Assembly: GCA_934394665.1 (NCBI GenBank)
Contig: CAKRRS010000063.1
Location: 1-16,253 of the forward strand
Reading direction: 5' to 3'
Length of the DNA stretch: 16,253 nucleotides
Origin: an uncultured Acetatifactor sp.
GTDB lineage: Bacteria > Bacillota > Clostridia > Lachnospirales > Lachnospiraceae
Shown here: piece by piece, positions 7,793 to 15,032 of the stretch
Numbering within the stretch: position 1 is the stretch's first letter
How the letters are laid out: each line of letters opens with the position of its first letter
The notes under the pieces: model-generated
Databases searched by the model: none
The model's input: only the letters and a program-made list of their open reading frames with translations
Told to the model about the DNA's origin: nothing
Program-made: the position numbers and the translations under genes

Positions 7793-7816
7793 ATAAATGT
7801 TCTGATAAATGTTCTG
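7793..7816. repeat. Perfect 12-bp tandem duplication at the predicted transcription start
   Basis: ATAAATGTTCTG occurs twice in direct contact (7793-7804 and 7805-7816). It begins about 5 nt after the -10 element. Direct repeats spaced near one helical turn can be operators, and the operon encodes a WYL-type regulator. A slippage duplication is the simpler alternative. Confidence 0.6.
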
Positions 7817-7872
7817 AATCATTACAATGTTTGAAGAAAAGTGTTACAGGTTAAATAAAAGGAGACAGCACT

Positions 7873-8043
7873 ATGATTAATTTTGTGAATTCATTTTTAT
7901 CTTATTTGATGCTGCTTGTGATCATTGCGATCATCGGAGCGGTGGCAATCACACTGGGAATCACACTCAGAAAGAAGAAAAATGCCTCTGAGAAAACCAC
8001 GGGAACCGAGGGAAGCGCGGAAGCAGACGAAGATGTGCGGTAA
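7873..8043 (+). CDS. Small single-span membrane protein, unknown function
   Basis: The frame encodes 56 residues, beginning MINFVNSFLSYLMLLVI. Residues about 8-31 form one hydrophobic helix, followed by a basic RKKK cluster (33-36) and an acidic, Ser/Thr/Glu-rich tail. By the positive-inside rule the tail should face the cytoplasm. GGAG lies 8 nt before the ATG. The stop TAA at 8041 merges with AAGGAG, the ribosome site of the HAD gene, so the two are likely translated together. Shape, ribosome site and placement right after a promoter support a real gene. I do not recognise its role. Short one-helix proteins of this build are common in Lachnospiraceae and are often left unnamed or given unreliable names. 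Confidence 0.75.
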   Translation: MINFVNSFLSYLMLLVIIAIIGAVAITLGITLRKKKNASEKTTGTEGSAEADEDVR

Positions 8044-8053
8044 GGAGAGCGGC

Positions 8054-8749
8054 ATGCGCAGATATACGACAGTCCTCTGGGACGTAGACGGTACGCTTTT
8101 GGATTTTTTGTATTCACAGCGTCATGCACTTACCGCATGTTTTGAAAGCGCCGGACTTACGATCACGGAAGAAATACTGCAGAGATATTCACAGATCAAT
8201 GACGGGATGTGGAAACAGCTGGAACTGGGAGAAATCACCAAAGAACAGCTCCTTCCCGGGAGATTCTTGAAACTTTTCGAAGAGTATCGGATTCAGAATG
8301 TAGATATCAACGCGTTCAGAAAGCAGTATCAGGAAGAATTGGGGAACGTGTACTCTTATATTGATGATTCCCTGAATGTCTGCAAGAGTCTTACGGGAAA
8401 AGTGAAGCAATACGTTGTTACCAATGGTGTCACAGCTACGCAGACGCACAAGCTTGCCTTGTCGGGGCTGGATGTTTTGATGGAGCAGCTGTTTATCTCG
8501 GAACAGATCGGAACACCGAAGCCGCAGAAGGGCTTTTTCGATTACTGTCTTGCCCATGTGGAAGAGAAAGACAAGTCGAAGATCCTCTTGGTGGGAGACA
8601 GCTTAAGCAGCGACATCAAAGGCGGCATACAGGCAGGCATCCGAACCTGCTGGTATCGTCCGGAGGGAACGGTCAATGAGACCGGTTTTCGGCCGGATCA
8701 TGAGATCCAAGATCTGCACCGGGTACTTTCGATCATAGACGGAGAATAA
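8054..8749 (+). CDS. HAD-superfamily hydrolase, YjjG/YfnB-like nucleotidase
   Basis: The 231-residue protein starts at ATG 8054, 6 nt after an AAGGAG that overlaps the preceding stop; longer in-frame starts run through the small membrane-protein gene in another frame. HAD motifs are complete: Asp10-x-Asp12 in DVDGT, the Thr of VVTNG, the Lys of TPKPQKGFF and the acidic pair of LLVGDSLSSDIKGG. The alpha-helical cap between motifs I and II and the overall pattern match the YjjG family, pyrimidine 5'-nucleotidases that in Escherichia coli act on dUMP, dTMP and non-canonical pyrimidine nucleotides. That would fit the dNTP genes downstream, but HAD substrate range is hard to predict. It is followed 3 nt later by the WYL regulator. 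Confidence 0.88.
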   Translation: MRRYTTVLWDVDGTLLDFLYSQRHALTACFESAGLTITEEILQRYSQINDGMWKQLELGEITKEQLLPGRFLKLFEEYRIQNVDINAFRKQYQEELGNVYSYIDDSLNVCKSLTGKVKQYVVTNGVTATQTHKLALSGLDVLMEQLFISEQIGTPKPQKGFFDYCLAHVEEKDKSKILLVGDSLSSDIKGGIQAGIRTCWYRPEGTVNETGFRPDHEIQDLHRVLSIIDGE

Positions 8750-8752
8750 TCC

Positions 8753-9751
8753 ATGGCAAAATCGTCAGGACAGAAATTAAAACTTTTATATTTGATTAAA
8801 ATGCTGGAAGAGAATACGGATGAAAATCATCCCATGAGTACGCAGGATATGATCAAATATCTGGAGGGTCAGGGGATTCATGCGGAACGGAAAAGTATTT
8901 ACAGCGACATGGAATGCTTACGTGAGTTCGGGTATGATGTGGTGCAGGTACAGAGCAGACTGGGCGGCGGATATTATCTCGGCAGCCGCAGCTTTGAACT
9001 TCCCGAATTGAAGCTTTTGGTGGATGCGGTGCAGTCCTCACGGTTTATTACGACGAAAAAATCCAGAGAACTGATCAAAAAACTGGAGCGGATCGCCGGA
9101 AAAAATGACGCCGGAAAGCTTCAGCGACAGGTGTATGTGGCAGGAAGAGTCAAGACAGAGAACGAAAGCATCTATTACAGCATCGACACGATTCACCGTG
9201 CGATTCAGGAAAACAGGCAGATCACGTTCGTATATCTTGACTGGAATCTGCAAAAGCAGCTGCTGCCCAGAGCAAACGGCAATAAACGTGTCAGTCCCTG
9301 GGCATTGATCTGGCGCGAGGAAAATTATTATCTGGCAGCTTTCGACAGTGAAGATCAGATGATCAAGCATTACCGTGTGGACAAAATGGGGCAGGTAGAG
9401 ATGACAGAGGAGAAAAGAGAAGGTGTTGCACAATTCTCCCGGATAGATGTCTCGGCCTACACAAAGCAGACCTTTGGCATGTATGCGGGGGAGGAGACGG
9501 TCGTGACAATGGAATTCCCGGAAAAACTGGTCGGTGTCGTATTGGATCGTTTTGGCAGAGAAGTGGATATTCGTCCGATGGGAAATGGTATTTTCAGGAT
9601 TCGTGCCAGAGTAGCGGTCAGCGGGCAGTTCTTCGGATGGCTTGCCGGAATCGGATCCGGTGCCCGTATCGTGGCACCGGAAGATGTGCGGAACCGTTAT
9701 GTACAGTGGCTTTCTGATATTTTGCGCGAACAGTCGGGGCAGAGCGAATAA
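8753..9751 (+). CDS. WYL-domain transcriptional regulator (YafY/DeoR-like)
   Basis: The 332-residue protein has an N-terminal winged helix-turn-helix (about residues 8-75, including STQDMIKYL and ERKSIYSDMECLREFG) and, from about residue 140, a WYL domain. The WYL signature appears as SPWALIWREENYYLAAFD (181-198), with YYL at 192-194 in place of W-Y-L. A C-terminal extension follows. WYL domains are thought to bind nucleic acid or nucleotide ligands and control defence, DNA-damage and other genes. The ATG is 3 nt after the HAD stop with GGAG 8 nt upstream, so the pair is coupled. A strong terminator closes the unit. It may control its own operon, possibly through the 12-bp repeats. The target is unknown. 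Confidence 0.88.
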   Translation: MAKSSGQKLKLLYLIKMLEENTDENHPMSTQDMIKYLEGQGIHAERKSIYSDMECLREFGYDVVQVQSRLGGGYYLGSRSFELPELKLLVDAVQSSRFITTKKSRELIKKLERIAGKNDAGKLQRQVYVAGRVKTENESIYYSIDTIHRAIQENRQITFVYLDWNLQKQLLPRANGNKRVSPWALIWREENYYLAAFDSEDQMIKHYRVDKMGQVEMTEEKREGVAQFSRIDVSAYTKQTFGMYAGEETVVTMEFPEKLVGVVLDRFGREVDIRPMGNGIFRIRARVAVSGQFFGWLAGIGSGARIVAPEDVRNRYVQWLSDILREQSGQSE

Positions 9752-9795
9752 AAAGTTATCCAAAATTTCAAAATCTTTTTTGTATAGTTTTCCGG

Positions 9796-9830
9796 AGGAT
9801 CCCTCGTTGACAAGCGTGGGATTCTTTTTT
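9796..9830 (+). terminator. Intrinsic terminator after the WYL regulator gene
   Basis: AGGATCCCTCG (9796-9806) pairs with CGTGGGATTCT (9815-9825) with one mismatch and one G-T pair around an 8-nt loop, and runs into six T residues (9825-9830). It separates the HAD-WYL unit from nrdD. Confidence 0.85.
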
Positions 9831-9847
9831 ATACTGATACATAGCAC

Positions 9848-9893
9848 CCACAATATATTGCTTTTCGATCAGATAAAGCACCATATATGGTGT
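9848..9893. promoter_or_regulatory. Tandem NrdR-box-like palindromes upstream of nrdD
   Basis: Two 16-bp sites, 9848-9863 (core ACAATATATTG) and 9878-9893 (core CACCATATATGGTG), each agree with about 13 of 16 positions of the known NrdR consensus acaCwAtATaTwGtgt. Their centres are 30 bp apart, near three helical turns, the arrangement known for this ATP/dATP-sensing repressor of ribonucleotide reductase genes. The nrdR gene is not in this window. Confidence 0.8.
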
Positions 9894-9932
9894 TCGAAAA
9901 CGTTATCGTATACAAAGGGGAAAACAACGGAT

Positions 9933-9949
9933 CCAAGGACCTGCCTTGG
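9933..9949 (+). other. Perfect leader hairpin before nrdD
   Basis: CCAAGG (9933-9938) pairs with CCTTGG (9944-9949) around ACCTG, 27 nt before the nrdD start. A TTG codon inside it opens the same frame but has no ribosome site. The hairpin may stabilise the messenger or have no role. Confidence 0.4.
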
Positions 9950-9975
9950 TTTCATCGGATGAAGGGAAGAGAAAG

Positions 9976-12165
9976 ATGAGTAGTAATTTTGAGCATGACC
10001 ATGAAGAAAATGAAGACTACGGCAAACAGTTTCGGCCGAACAGAGAGGTCTGTGTCGTAAAAAAAGACGGAAGTAAGGAAATCTTTAATGTGCAGAAGGT
10101 GATCAGTGCCGTCGGCAAGAGTGCCTATCGTGCACTGACCAAGTTTACCAGAGAAGAGAAAGAGCAGATCTGCCGTTATGTGATAGACAAGGTAAATGAA
10201 TTGGAAGTAAATGAAATTCCGATTCCGGTGATGCACAATATTGTGGAGAGCGCGTTGGAACAGGTGAAACCTGTTGTGGCAAAGAGCTATCGCGATTACC
10301 GCAATTATAAGCAGGATTTTGTACGGATGTTGGATGATGTCTATAAAAAGAGCCAGTCCATCATGTATATCGGCGACAAAGAAAATGCAAATACGGATTC
10401 TGCCCTGGTATCCACCAAGCGCAGTCTGATCTTTAATCAGCTGAACAAGGAACTGTATCAGAAATTCTTCCTGACGACAGAGGAGATTCAGGCGTGCCGT
10501 GACGGTTATATCTATGTCCATGATATGTCAGCAAGAAGAGATACGATGAACTGCTGCCTGTTCGATGTACAGAGTGTTCTGACCGGCGGCTTTGAAATGG
10601 GAAATATCTGGTACAACGAGCCGAAGACACTGGATGTCGCATTTGATGTCATCGGTGATATTGTCTTAAGTGCTGCCAGCCAGCAGTACGGCGGCTTTAC
10701 CGTACCCAGCGTGGATCTGATCCTGGAGCCCTATGCAGAGAAATCTTATCACAGGGCACTTGCTAAATATGAGCGTCTCGGTGTGGCTGCGGAGATTGCC
10801 GAGAAAGAGGCACTGGCAGATGTACGTAAGGAGTTTGAACAGGGCTTCCAGGGGTGGGAGTACAAGTTCAATACCGTGGCAAGCAGCCGCGGCGATTATC
10901 CTTTTATCACGGTGACAGCCGGCACCGGCACCGGGAAATTTGCAAAGATGGCTACGATCACAATGCTGGAAGTGCGCAGAAAGGGACAGGGAAAGAAGGA
11001 TCACAAGAAACCTGTATTGTTCCCGAAGATCGTATTTTTGTATGATGAGAATCTGCACGGCCCCGGAAAGCCACTGGAGGATGTGTTCGAAGCAGGTGTG
11101 GAATGCTCTGCGAAGACGATGTATCCCGACTGGCTGAGCCTGACCGGCAAAGGATATGTGGCAAGCATGTATAAACAATACGGCAAGATCGTATCTCCGA
11201 TGGGCTGCAGAGCGTTTCTGTCTCCCTGGTACGAGAGAGGCGGTATGCACCCTGCCGATGATAAGGATGTGCCGGTATTTGTGGGACGATTTAACATCGG
11301 TGCGGTATCCCTGCATCTGCCGATGATCCTGGCCAAGGCGAGAAAAGAGAGCAGAGATTTTTATGAAGTGCTGGATTATTATCTGGAGCTGATCCGCCAG
11401 CTGCATATCCGGACGTATGCTTATCTGGGCGAAATGCGTGCTTCCACGAATCCTCTGGCATATTGCGAGGGAGGATTTTTAGGCGGTCATCTGAAGCTGA
11501 CAGATAAGATCAAGCCGCTGTTGAAATCAGCGACTGCAAGTTTTGGTATTACAGCGCTGAATGAATTGCAGGAACTGTATAACGGCAAGTCTTTGGTCGA
11601 GGACGGTGCTTTTGCGGTGGAGGTACTGGAGCATATCAACCAGAAGATTTCGGAGTACAAGGAAGAGGACGGAAATCTGTATGCCATCTACGGCACACCC
11701 GCAGAAAATCTGTGCGGTCTGCAGGTGAAGCAGTTCCGTAAAAAATACGGCATTATCGAAGGGGTATCCGACAGAGAATATGTCAGCAACAGCTTCCATT
11801 GTCATGTAACGGAGGATATCACACCGATCCAGAAACAGGATCTGGAGAATCGTTTCTGGGATCTGAGCAACGGCGGTAAGATCCAGTATGTAAAATATCC
11901 GATTGATTACAATACCGAAGCCATCAAGACCCTGATCCACAGAGCCATGGATCTGGGATTTTACGAGGGTGTCAATCTGTCTCTGGCGTATTGTGATGAC
12001 TGTGGACATGAGGAACTGGAGATGGATGTCTGTCCTGTCTGCGGCAGCAGGAATCTGACCAAGATCGATCGTATGAACGGCTATCTGTCTTATTCCAGAG
12101 TGCATGGGGATACCAGACTGAACGATGCCAAGATGGCGGAGATCGCAGAGCGTAAGAGTATGTAA
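9976..12165 (+). CDS. nrdD: Anaerobic (class III) ribonucleoside-triphosphate reductase
   Basis: The 729-residue glycyl-radical enzyme reduces NTPs to dNTPs without oxygen. An ATP-cone regulatory domain occupies about residues 15-110 (EVCVVKKDGSKEIFNVQKV). The catalytic barrel includes MNCCLFD (191-197) and GCRAFLSPW, where Cys411 fits the thiyl-radical position. Four cysteines (673, 676, 686, 689) form the C-terminal zinc site, and the radical glycine is Gly711 in SRVHGDTRLNDAKMAEI. That tail differs from the RVCGYLG form of T4 and E. coli but is, to my knowledge, usual in Firmicutes. ATG 9976 has AAGGGA 8 nt upstream; an in-frame TTG at 9946 sits in a hairpin and is less likely. NrdR boxes lie upstream and nrdG follows after 7 nt. 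Confidence 0.96.
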   Translation: MSSNFEHDHEENEDYGKQFRPNREVCVVKKDGSKEIFNVQKVISAVGKSAYRALTKFTREEKEQICRYVIDKVNELEVNEIPIPVMHNIVESALEQVKPVVAKSYRDYRNYKQDFVRMLDDVYKKSQSIMYIGDKENANTDSALVSTKRSLIFNQLNKELYQKFFLTTEEIQACRDGYIYVHDMSARRDTMNCCLFDVQSVLTGGFEMGNIWYNEPKTLDVAFDVIGDIVLSAASQQYGGFTVPSVDLILEPYAEKSYHRALAKYERLGVAAEIAEKEALADVRKEFEQGFQGWEYKFNTVASSRGDYPFITVTAGTGTGKFAKMATITMLEVRRKGQGKKDHKKPVLFPKIVFLYDENLHGPGKPLEDVFEAGVECSAKTMYPDWLSLTGKGYVASMYKQYGKIVSPMGCRAFLSPWYERGGMHPADDKDVPVFVGRFNIGAVSLHLPMILAKARKESRDFYEVLDYYLELIRQLHIRTYAYLGEMRASTNPLAYCEGGFLGGHLKLTDKIKPLLKSATASFGITALNELQELYNGKSLVEDGAFAVEVLEHINQKISEYKEEDGNLYAIYGTPAENLCGLQVKQFRKKYGIIEGVSDREYVSNSFHCHVTEDITPIQKQDLENRFWDLSNGGKIQYVKYPIDYNTEAIKTLIHRAMDLGFYEGVNLSLAYCDDCGHEELEMDVCPVCGSRNLTKIDRMNGYLSYSRVHGDTRLNDAKMAEIAERKSM

Positions 12166-12172
12166 GGACAGG

Positions 12173-12694
12173 ATGGACAGAGTAATGAGATATCATAATA
12201 TAACAAAGGACGACTTGCTCAATGGAGACGGACTGCGCGTCGTGTTATGGGTGGCCGGCTGCAACCATTGCTGCAAGGAATGCCAGAACCCGATCACATG
12301 GGATCCGGACGGCGGACTTTTGTTTGATGAAAATGCCAAGCAGGAAATTTTTGAACAGCTGGAGAAGCCTTATATTTCCGGAATCACCTTTTCCGGAGGA
12401 GATCCGATGCATCCGGTGAACCGTGCGGATGTCAAAGAGTTGATGCGGGAAATCCGTGAAAAATATCCGCAGAAAACGATCTGGATGTATACCGGAGACA
12501 GCTGGGAGAATCTCTATCAGCTTCCGGTGATGCAGTATGTGGATGTCGTAGTAGACGGAGAATTCCTTGTGGAAGAAAAAGATGTAAAGCTTCGCTGGAA
12601 GGGCAGTAAGAATCAGCGCGTGATCGATGTGAAAAAGACACTTGCCGGTGAGAATCCCATGGAGCCTGTGTTACATTGCGGTGACTACGCCTGA
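12173..12694 (+). CDS. nrdG: Anaerobic ribonucleotide reductase activating protein (radical SAM)
   Basis: The 173-residue enzyme uses S-adenosylmethionine and a 4Fe-4S cluster to create the glycyl radical on NrdD. The cluster ligands are Cys30, Cys34 and Cys37 in AGCNHCCKECQNP (CX3CX2C). ITFSGGDP is the SAM-binding GGxP-type motif, and the short length fits the partial radical-SAM barrel of NrdG. I chose ATG 12173, which has AAGGA 4 nt upstream. ATG 12185 (MRYHNITKDD) is equally consistent with homologues and would give 169 residues. The 7-nt gap from nrdD indicates one transcript under the same NrdR control. No terminator is visible after it. Confidence 0.95.
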   Translation: MDRVMRYHNITKDDLLNGDGLRVVLWVAGCNHCCKECQNPITWDPDGGLLFDENAKQEIFEQLEKPYISGITFSGGDPMHPVNRADVKELMREIREKYPQKTIWMYTGDSWENLYQLPVMQYVDVVVDGEFLVEEKDVKLRWKGSKNQRVIDVKKTLAGENPMEPVLHCGDYA

Positions 12695-12770
12695 AATATA
12701 CTGTGGTGACGAATGTATTTTAGATTATCGCCGGGATTCAGGACGATATGTCAGATAGACAGAAAATGTT

Positions 12771-12799
12771 TTGAGATAACCGTGGCAACAATTTGTAAT
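12771..12799 (+). promoter_or_regulatory. Sigma-A-type promoter of dut
   Basis: TTGAGA (12771-12776) and TGTAAT (12794-12799) each match five of six consensus bases with a 17-nt spacer. The leader would be about 110 nt and is A/T-rich. An inverted repeat GCAACA/TGTTGC (12785-12790/12810-12815) spans the -10 and start region and could be an operator. Confidence 0.55.
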
Positions 12800-12914
12800 C
12801 TGTGAATTATGTTGCTGAAAATGAAAACTATAAATTTAAAATATAAATGATCGGATATAGACAGTATGTTTGGTAAGAGAATACAAAAATAAAGAATAAA
12901 GGATACAAGCTACG

Positions 12915-13430
12915 ATGCAAAAAATTGCAAAATTTCATTTTGTCAGTCCTGTGCAGTTCCTGACTGCCATGCAGGAAGAATACCCTCAGTATACTGAGGA
13001 GCAGATCAAAGAAATGTATGAACAGTTGAAGCTTCCCAAGAGAGCAACCAAAGGAAGCGCTGGGTATGATTTCTTCGCTCCGTTTACCTTCAAACTTGCT
13101 CCGGGGGAGACAATCAAGATTCCTACCGGAATCCGGGCAGAGATGAGGGAAGACTGGGTACTTCAGATTTATCCCAGAAGCGGTCTGGGATTCAAGTACA
13201 GATTGCAGATGAATAACACGGTCGGTATCATTGACAGTGATTATTTCTTCTCAGACAATGAAGGTCATATTTTCATGAAGATCACCAATGATTCCAACGA
13301 AGGAAAGACGGTGGAAGTGCCTGTGGGAACCGGTTTTGCCCAGGGGATTTTCATGCAGTACGGAATCACGGAAGATGACGATGCGGAAGGCATCCGCAAC
13401 GGCGGCTTCGGAAGCACAACAAAATCATAG
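12915..13430 (+). CDS. dut: dUTP diphosphatase (trimeric dUTPase family)
   Basis: The 171-residue enzyme hydrolyses dUTP to dUMP and pyrophosphate, keeping uracil out of DNA and supplying thymidylate synthesis. The five trimeric-dUTPase motifs are visible: AGYD (49-52), PRSG (87-90), VGIIDSDY (103-110), GTGFAQG (138-144) and the glycine-rich RNGGFGST tail (161-168). Ahead of motif I there is an extra ~40-residue helical N-terminus, including EEYPQYTEEQIKEMYEQL, longer than in E. coli Dut. AAAGGA sits 11 nt before the ATG. It follows the nrdDG operon but has its own promoter candidate. The hairpin just after the stop may end its messenger. Confidence 0.94.
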   Translation: MQKIAKFHFVSPVQFLTAMQEEYPQYTEEQIKEMYEQLKLPKRATKGSAGYDFFAPFTFKLAPGETIKIPTGIRAEMREDWVLQIYPRSGLGFKYRLQMNNTVGIIDSDYFFSDNEGHIFMKITNDSNEGKTVEVPVGTGFAQGIFMQYGITEDDDAEGIRNGGFGSTTKS

Positions 13431-13435
13431 AGAAT

Positions 13436-13493
13436 AAAATCCTCCGAACGGGATATGATGAATTTTAAATCATAGACCGAAGGGGGATTTTTT
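13436..13493 (+). terminator. Long hairpin after dut that also contains the spoVAF ribosome site
   Basis: AAAATCCTCC (13436-13445) pairs with GGGGGATTTT (13482-13491) including one T-G pair. After an internal loop CGG/CCG (13449-13451/13477-13479) continues, then a tandem G-A/G-A mismatch, then TATGAT/ATCATA (13454-13459/13469-13474) closes an A/T loop. Six T residues (13488-13493) follow, so it looks like an intrinsic terminator for dut. But the T-run touches the spoVAF ATG at 13494, and the ribosome site GGGGG (13482-13486) is the 3' arm. It can therefore stop transcription, hide the site, or both. Confidence 0.65.
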
Positions 13494-14933
13494 ATGTCAC
13501 AAAGAAAGCAAAGCGAGGATGTGGAAATTACCGGGAATCTCAGGGAAAATATGCAATATCTGAACAGACTGCTTGGACTAGATACCAATTTTGACATCAT
13601 CCACCGCGTGATCAAAATCGGGGATACGGATGCCTGCATGTATCTCATTGACGGATTTTGCAAAGATGAATTACTGCAGAAACTGTTGCAATATCTGATG
13701 AATCTGAGCGCGGAAGATTTTCCGAAGAATGCTCATGAAATGTCTAAACTGGCAATTCCCTATGTCGAGGTTGATCTGGCAGGGCAGTGGGAGAAAATTG
13801 TGGAGTCTTTGCTGTCCGGCGTATTTGTCCTGCTGGTAGACGGCTATGAAAAAGCAGTGCTGATCGATTCCAGAACTTATCCTGCAAGAAGTGTGGAAGA
13901 ACCGGAGAAGGATAAGGTACTTCGGGGTTCCAAGGACGGATTTGTGGAAACTGTTGTCTTCAATACCGCATTGATCCGCCGCAGGATTCGCAGTACGGAT
14001 CTTCACATGGAAATATTAAATGTCGGGGAGAATTCCAGAACAGATATTGTGCTGTGTTATATGGAAAGCCGGGTGAATCCGGATCTGCTTTCTGAGATTC
14101 GTGACAGAATCAGGAAGATTCATGTAGATGCGCTGACCATGAATCAGGAAAGTCTGGCAGAATGTCTGTACAAGCGAAAATGGTATAATCCTTTTCCGAA
14201 GTTTAAATATACAGAACGACCGGACACAGCGGCGGCACAGGTGCTGGAGGGGAATCTTGTGATCCTGGTGGATACTTCCCCGTCTGCCATGATTTTGCCG
14301 ACAACGATATTTGATGTGGTGGAAGAGGCAGATGATTATTATTTTCCGCCGGTCACGGGAACGTATCTTAGGCTGACCAGATTTCTGATCGCGATATTGA
14401 CCTATTTTGTGACACCGACGTATTTGCTATTGATGAACCACAGGGAATGGGTACCGGAGAGCTTTGAGTTTATTGTGCTGAAAGAAGAGCCGTATGTACC
14501 GTTACTCTTGCAGTTCTTACTTTTGGAACTGGCGATAGACGGTCTGCGGCTGGCGGCAGTGAATACCCCAAATATGCTGAGCACACCGTTAAGTGTGATG
14601 GCAGCACTGGTGTTGGGGGAATTCTCTGTGGAGAGTGGTTGGTTTTCAAGCGAGGTTATGCTTTATATGGCATTCGTAGCGATTGCCAATTATACCCAGG
14701 CCAATTATGAACTTGGGTATGCTTTGAAGTTCATGCGGATCCTGAACCTGCTCCTGACACAGCTGTTCGGAATCTGGGGATATCTGGCAGGCGTCGCAAT
14801 ATTGGTGATGTCGCTCCTTACAAATAAGACGATCAGCGGACAGAGCTATCTCTATCCGCTGATCCCGTTTGACGGAGAGAAAATGAAAAATCGTCTGCTC
14901 CGAAGGAGAATGCCGGGCGCTGTGAAAAAGTAA
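13494..14933 (+). CDS. spoVAF: GerA/SpoVAF-family spore membrane protein
   Basis: The 479-residue protein fits the GerAA/SpoVAF family of spore inner-membrane proteins that act in germinant sensing and ion or dipicolinate release. A soluble N-terminal half (to about residue 280) carries family signatures: DSRTYPARSVEEPEKDKVLR, GSKDGFVETVVFN, NPFPKFKYTERPD and VDTSPSAMILPTT. The second half has several membrane spans, with VAIANYTQANYELGYALKFM typical of SpoVAF. It stands alone, without spoVA or gerB/gerC partners, as lone clostridial copies often do. The ribosome site lies in a hairpin. A weak forespore-type pair, GAATA (13432) with TATGATG (13454), might be a sigma-G promoter. SpoVAF over GerAA is a judgement from the C-terminal pattern. 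Confidence 0.85.
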   Translation: MSQRKQSEDVEITGNLRENMQYLNRLLGLDTNFDIIHRVIKIGDTDACMYLIDGFCKDELLQKLLQYLMNLSAEDFPKNAHEMSKLAIPYVEVDLAGQWEKIVESLLSGVFVLLVDGYEKAVLIDSRTYPARSVEEPEKDKVLRGSKDGFVETVVFNTALIRRRIRSTDLHMEILNVGENSRTDIVLCYMESRVNPDLLSEIRDRIRKIHVDALTMNQESLAECLYKRKWYNPFPKFKYTERPDTAAAQVLEGNLVILVDTSPSAMILPTTIFDVVEEADDYYFPPVTGTYLRLTRFLIAILTYFVTPTYLLLMNHREWVPESFEFIVLKEEPYVPLLLQFLLLELAIDGLRLAAVNTPNMLSTPLSVMAALVLGEFSVESGWFSSEVMLYMAFVAIANYTQANYELGYALKFMRILNLLLTQLFGIWGYLAGVAILVMSLLTNKTISGQSYLYPLIPFDGEKMKNRLLRRRMPGAVKK

Positions 14934-14942
14934 AATTGTTAC

Positions 14943-14957
14943 AAAGTGTATCACTTT
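14943..14957. promoter_or_regulatory. Short perfect dyad between spoVAF and degV
   Basis: AAAGTG (14943-14948) and CACTTT (14952-14957) are inverted around TAT, 10 nt after the spoVAF stop and 12 nt before the degV -35. With TTAT following it could be a weak terminator, or an operator for the degV promoter. Confidence 0.3.
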
Positions 14958-14969
14958 TATAAGGCAAAA

Positions 14970-14998
14970 TTGAAATGACCGTTCTTTTGATGTATGCT
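14970..14998 (+). promoter_or_regulatory. Sigma-A-type promoter of the degV-family gene
   Basis: TTGAAA (14970-14975) and TATGCT (14993-14998) are 17 nt apart. A start near 15005 leaves a leader of under 30 nt with GGAGGA at 15021-15026. Confidence 0.6.
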
Positions 14999-15032
14999 TA
15001 TTTCAAAAATGATGACATCAGGAGGACGACCA

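Noticed and set aside
9946..9975. Upstream TTG start for nrdD
   Set aside because: The TTG lies in the perfect hairpin 9933-9949 with no ribosome site. ATG 9976 has a purine-rich site at normal distance.
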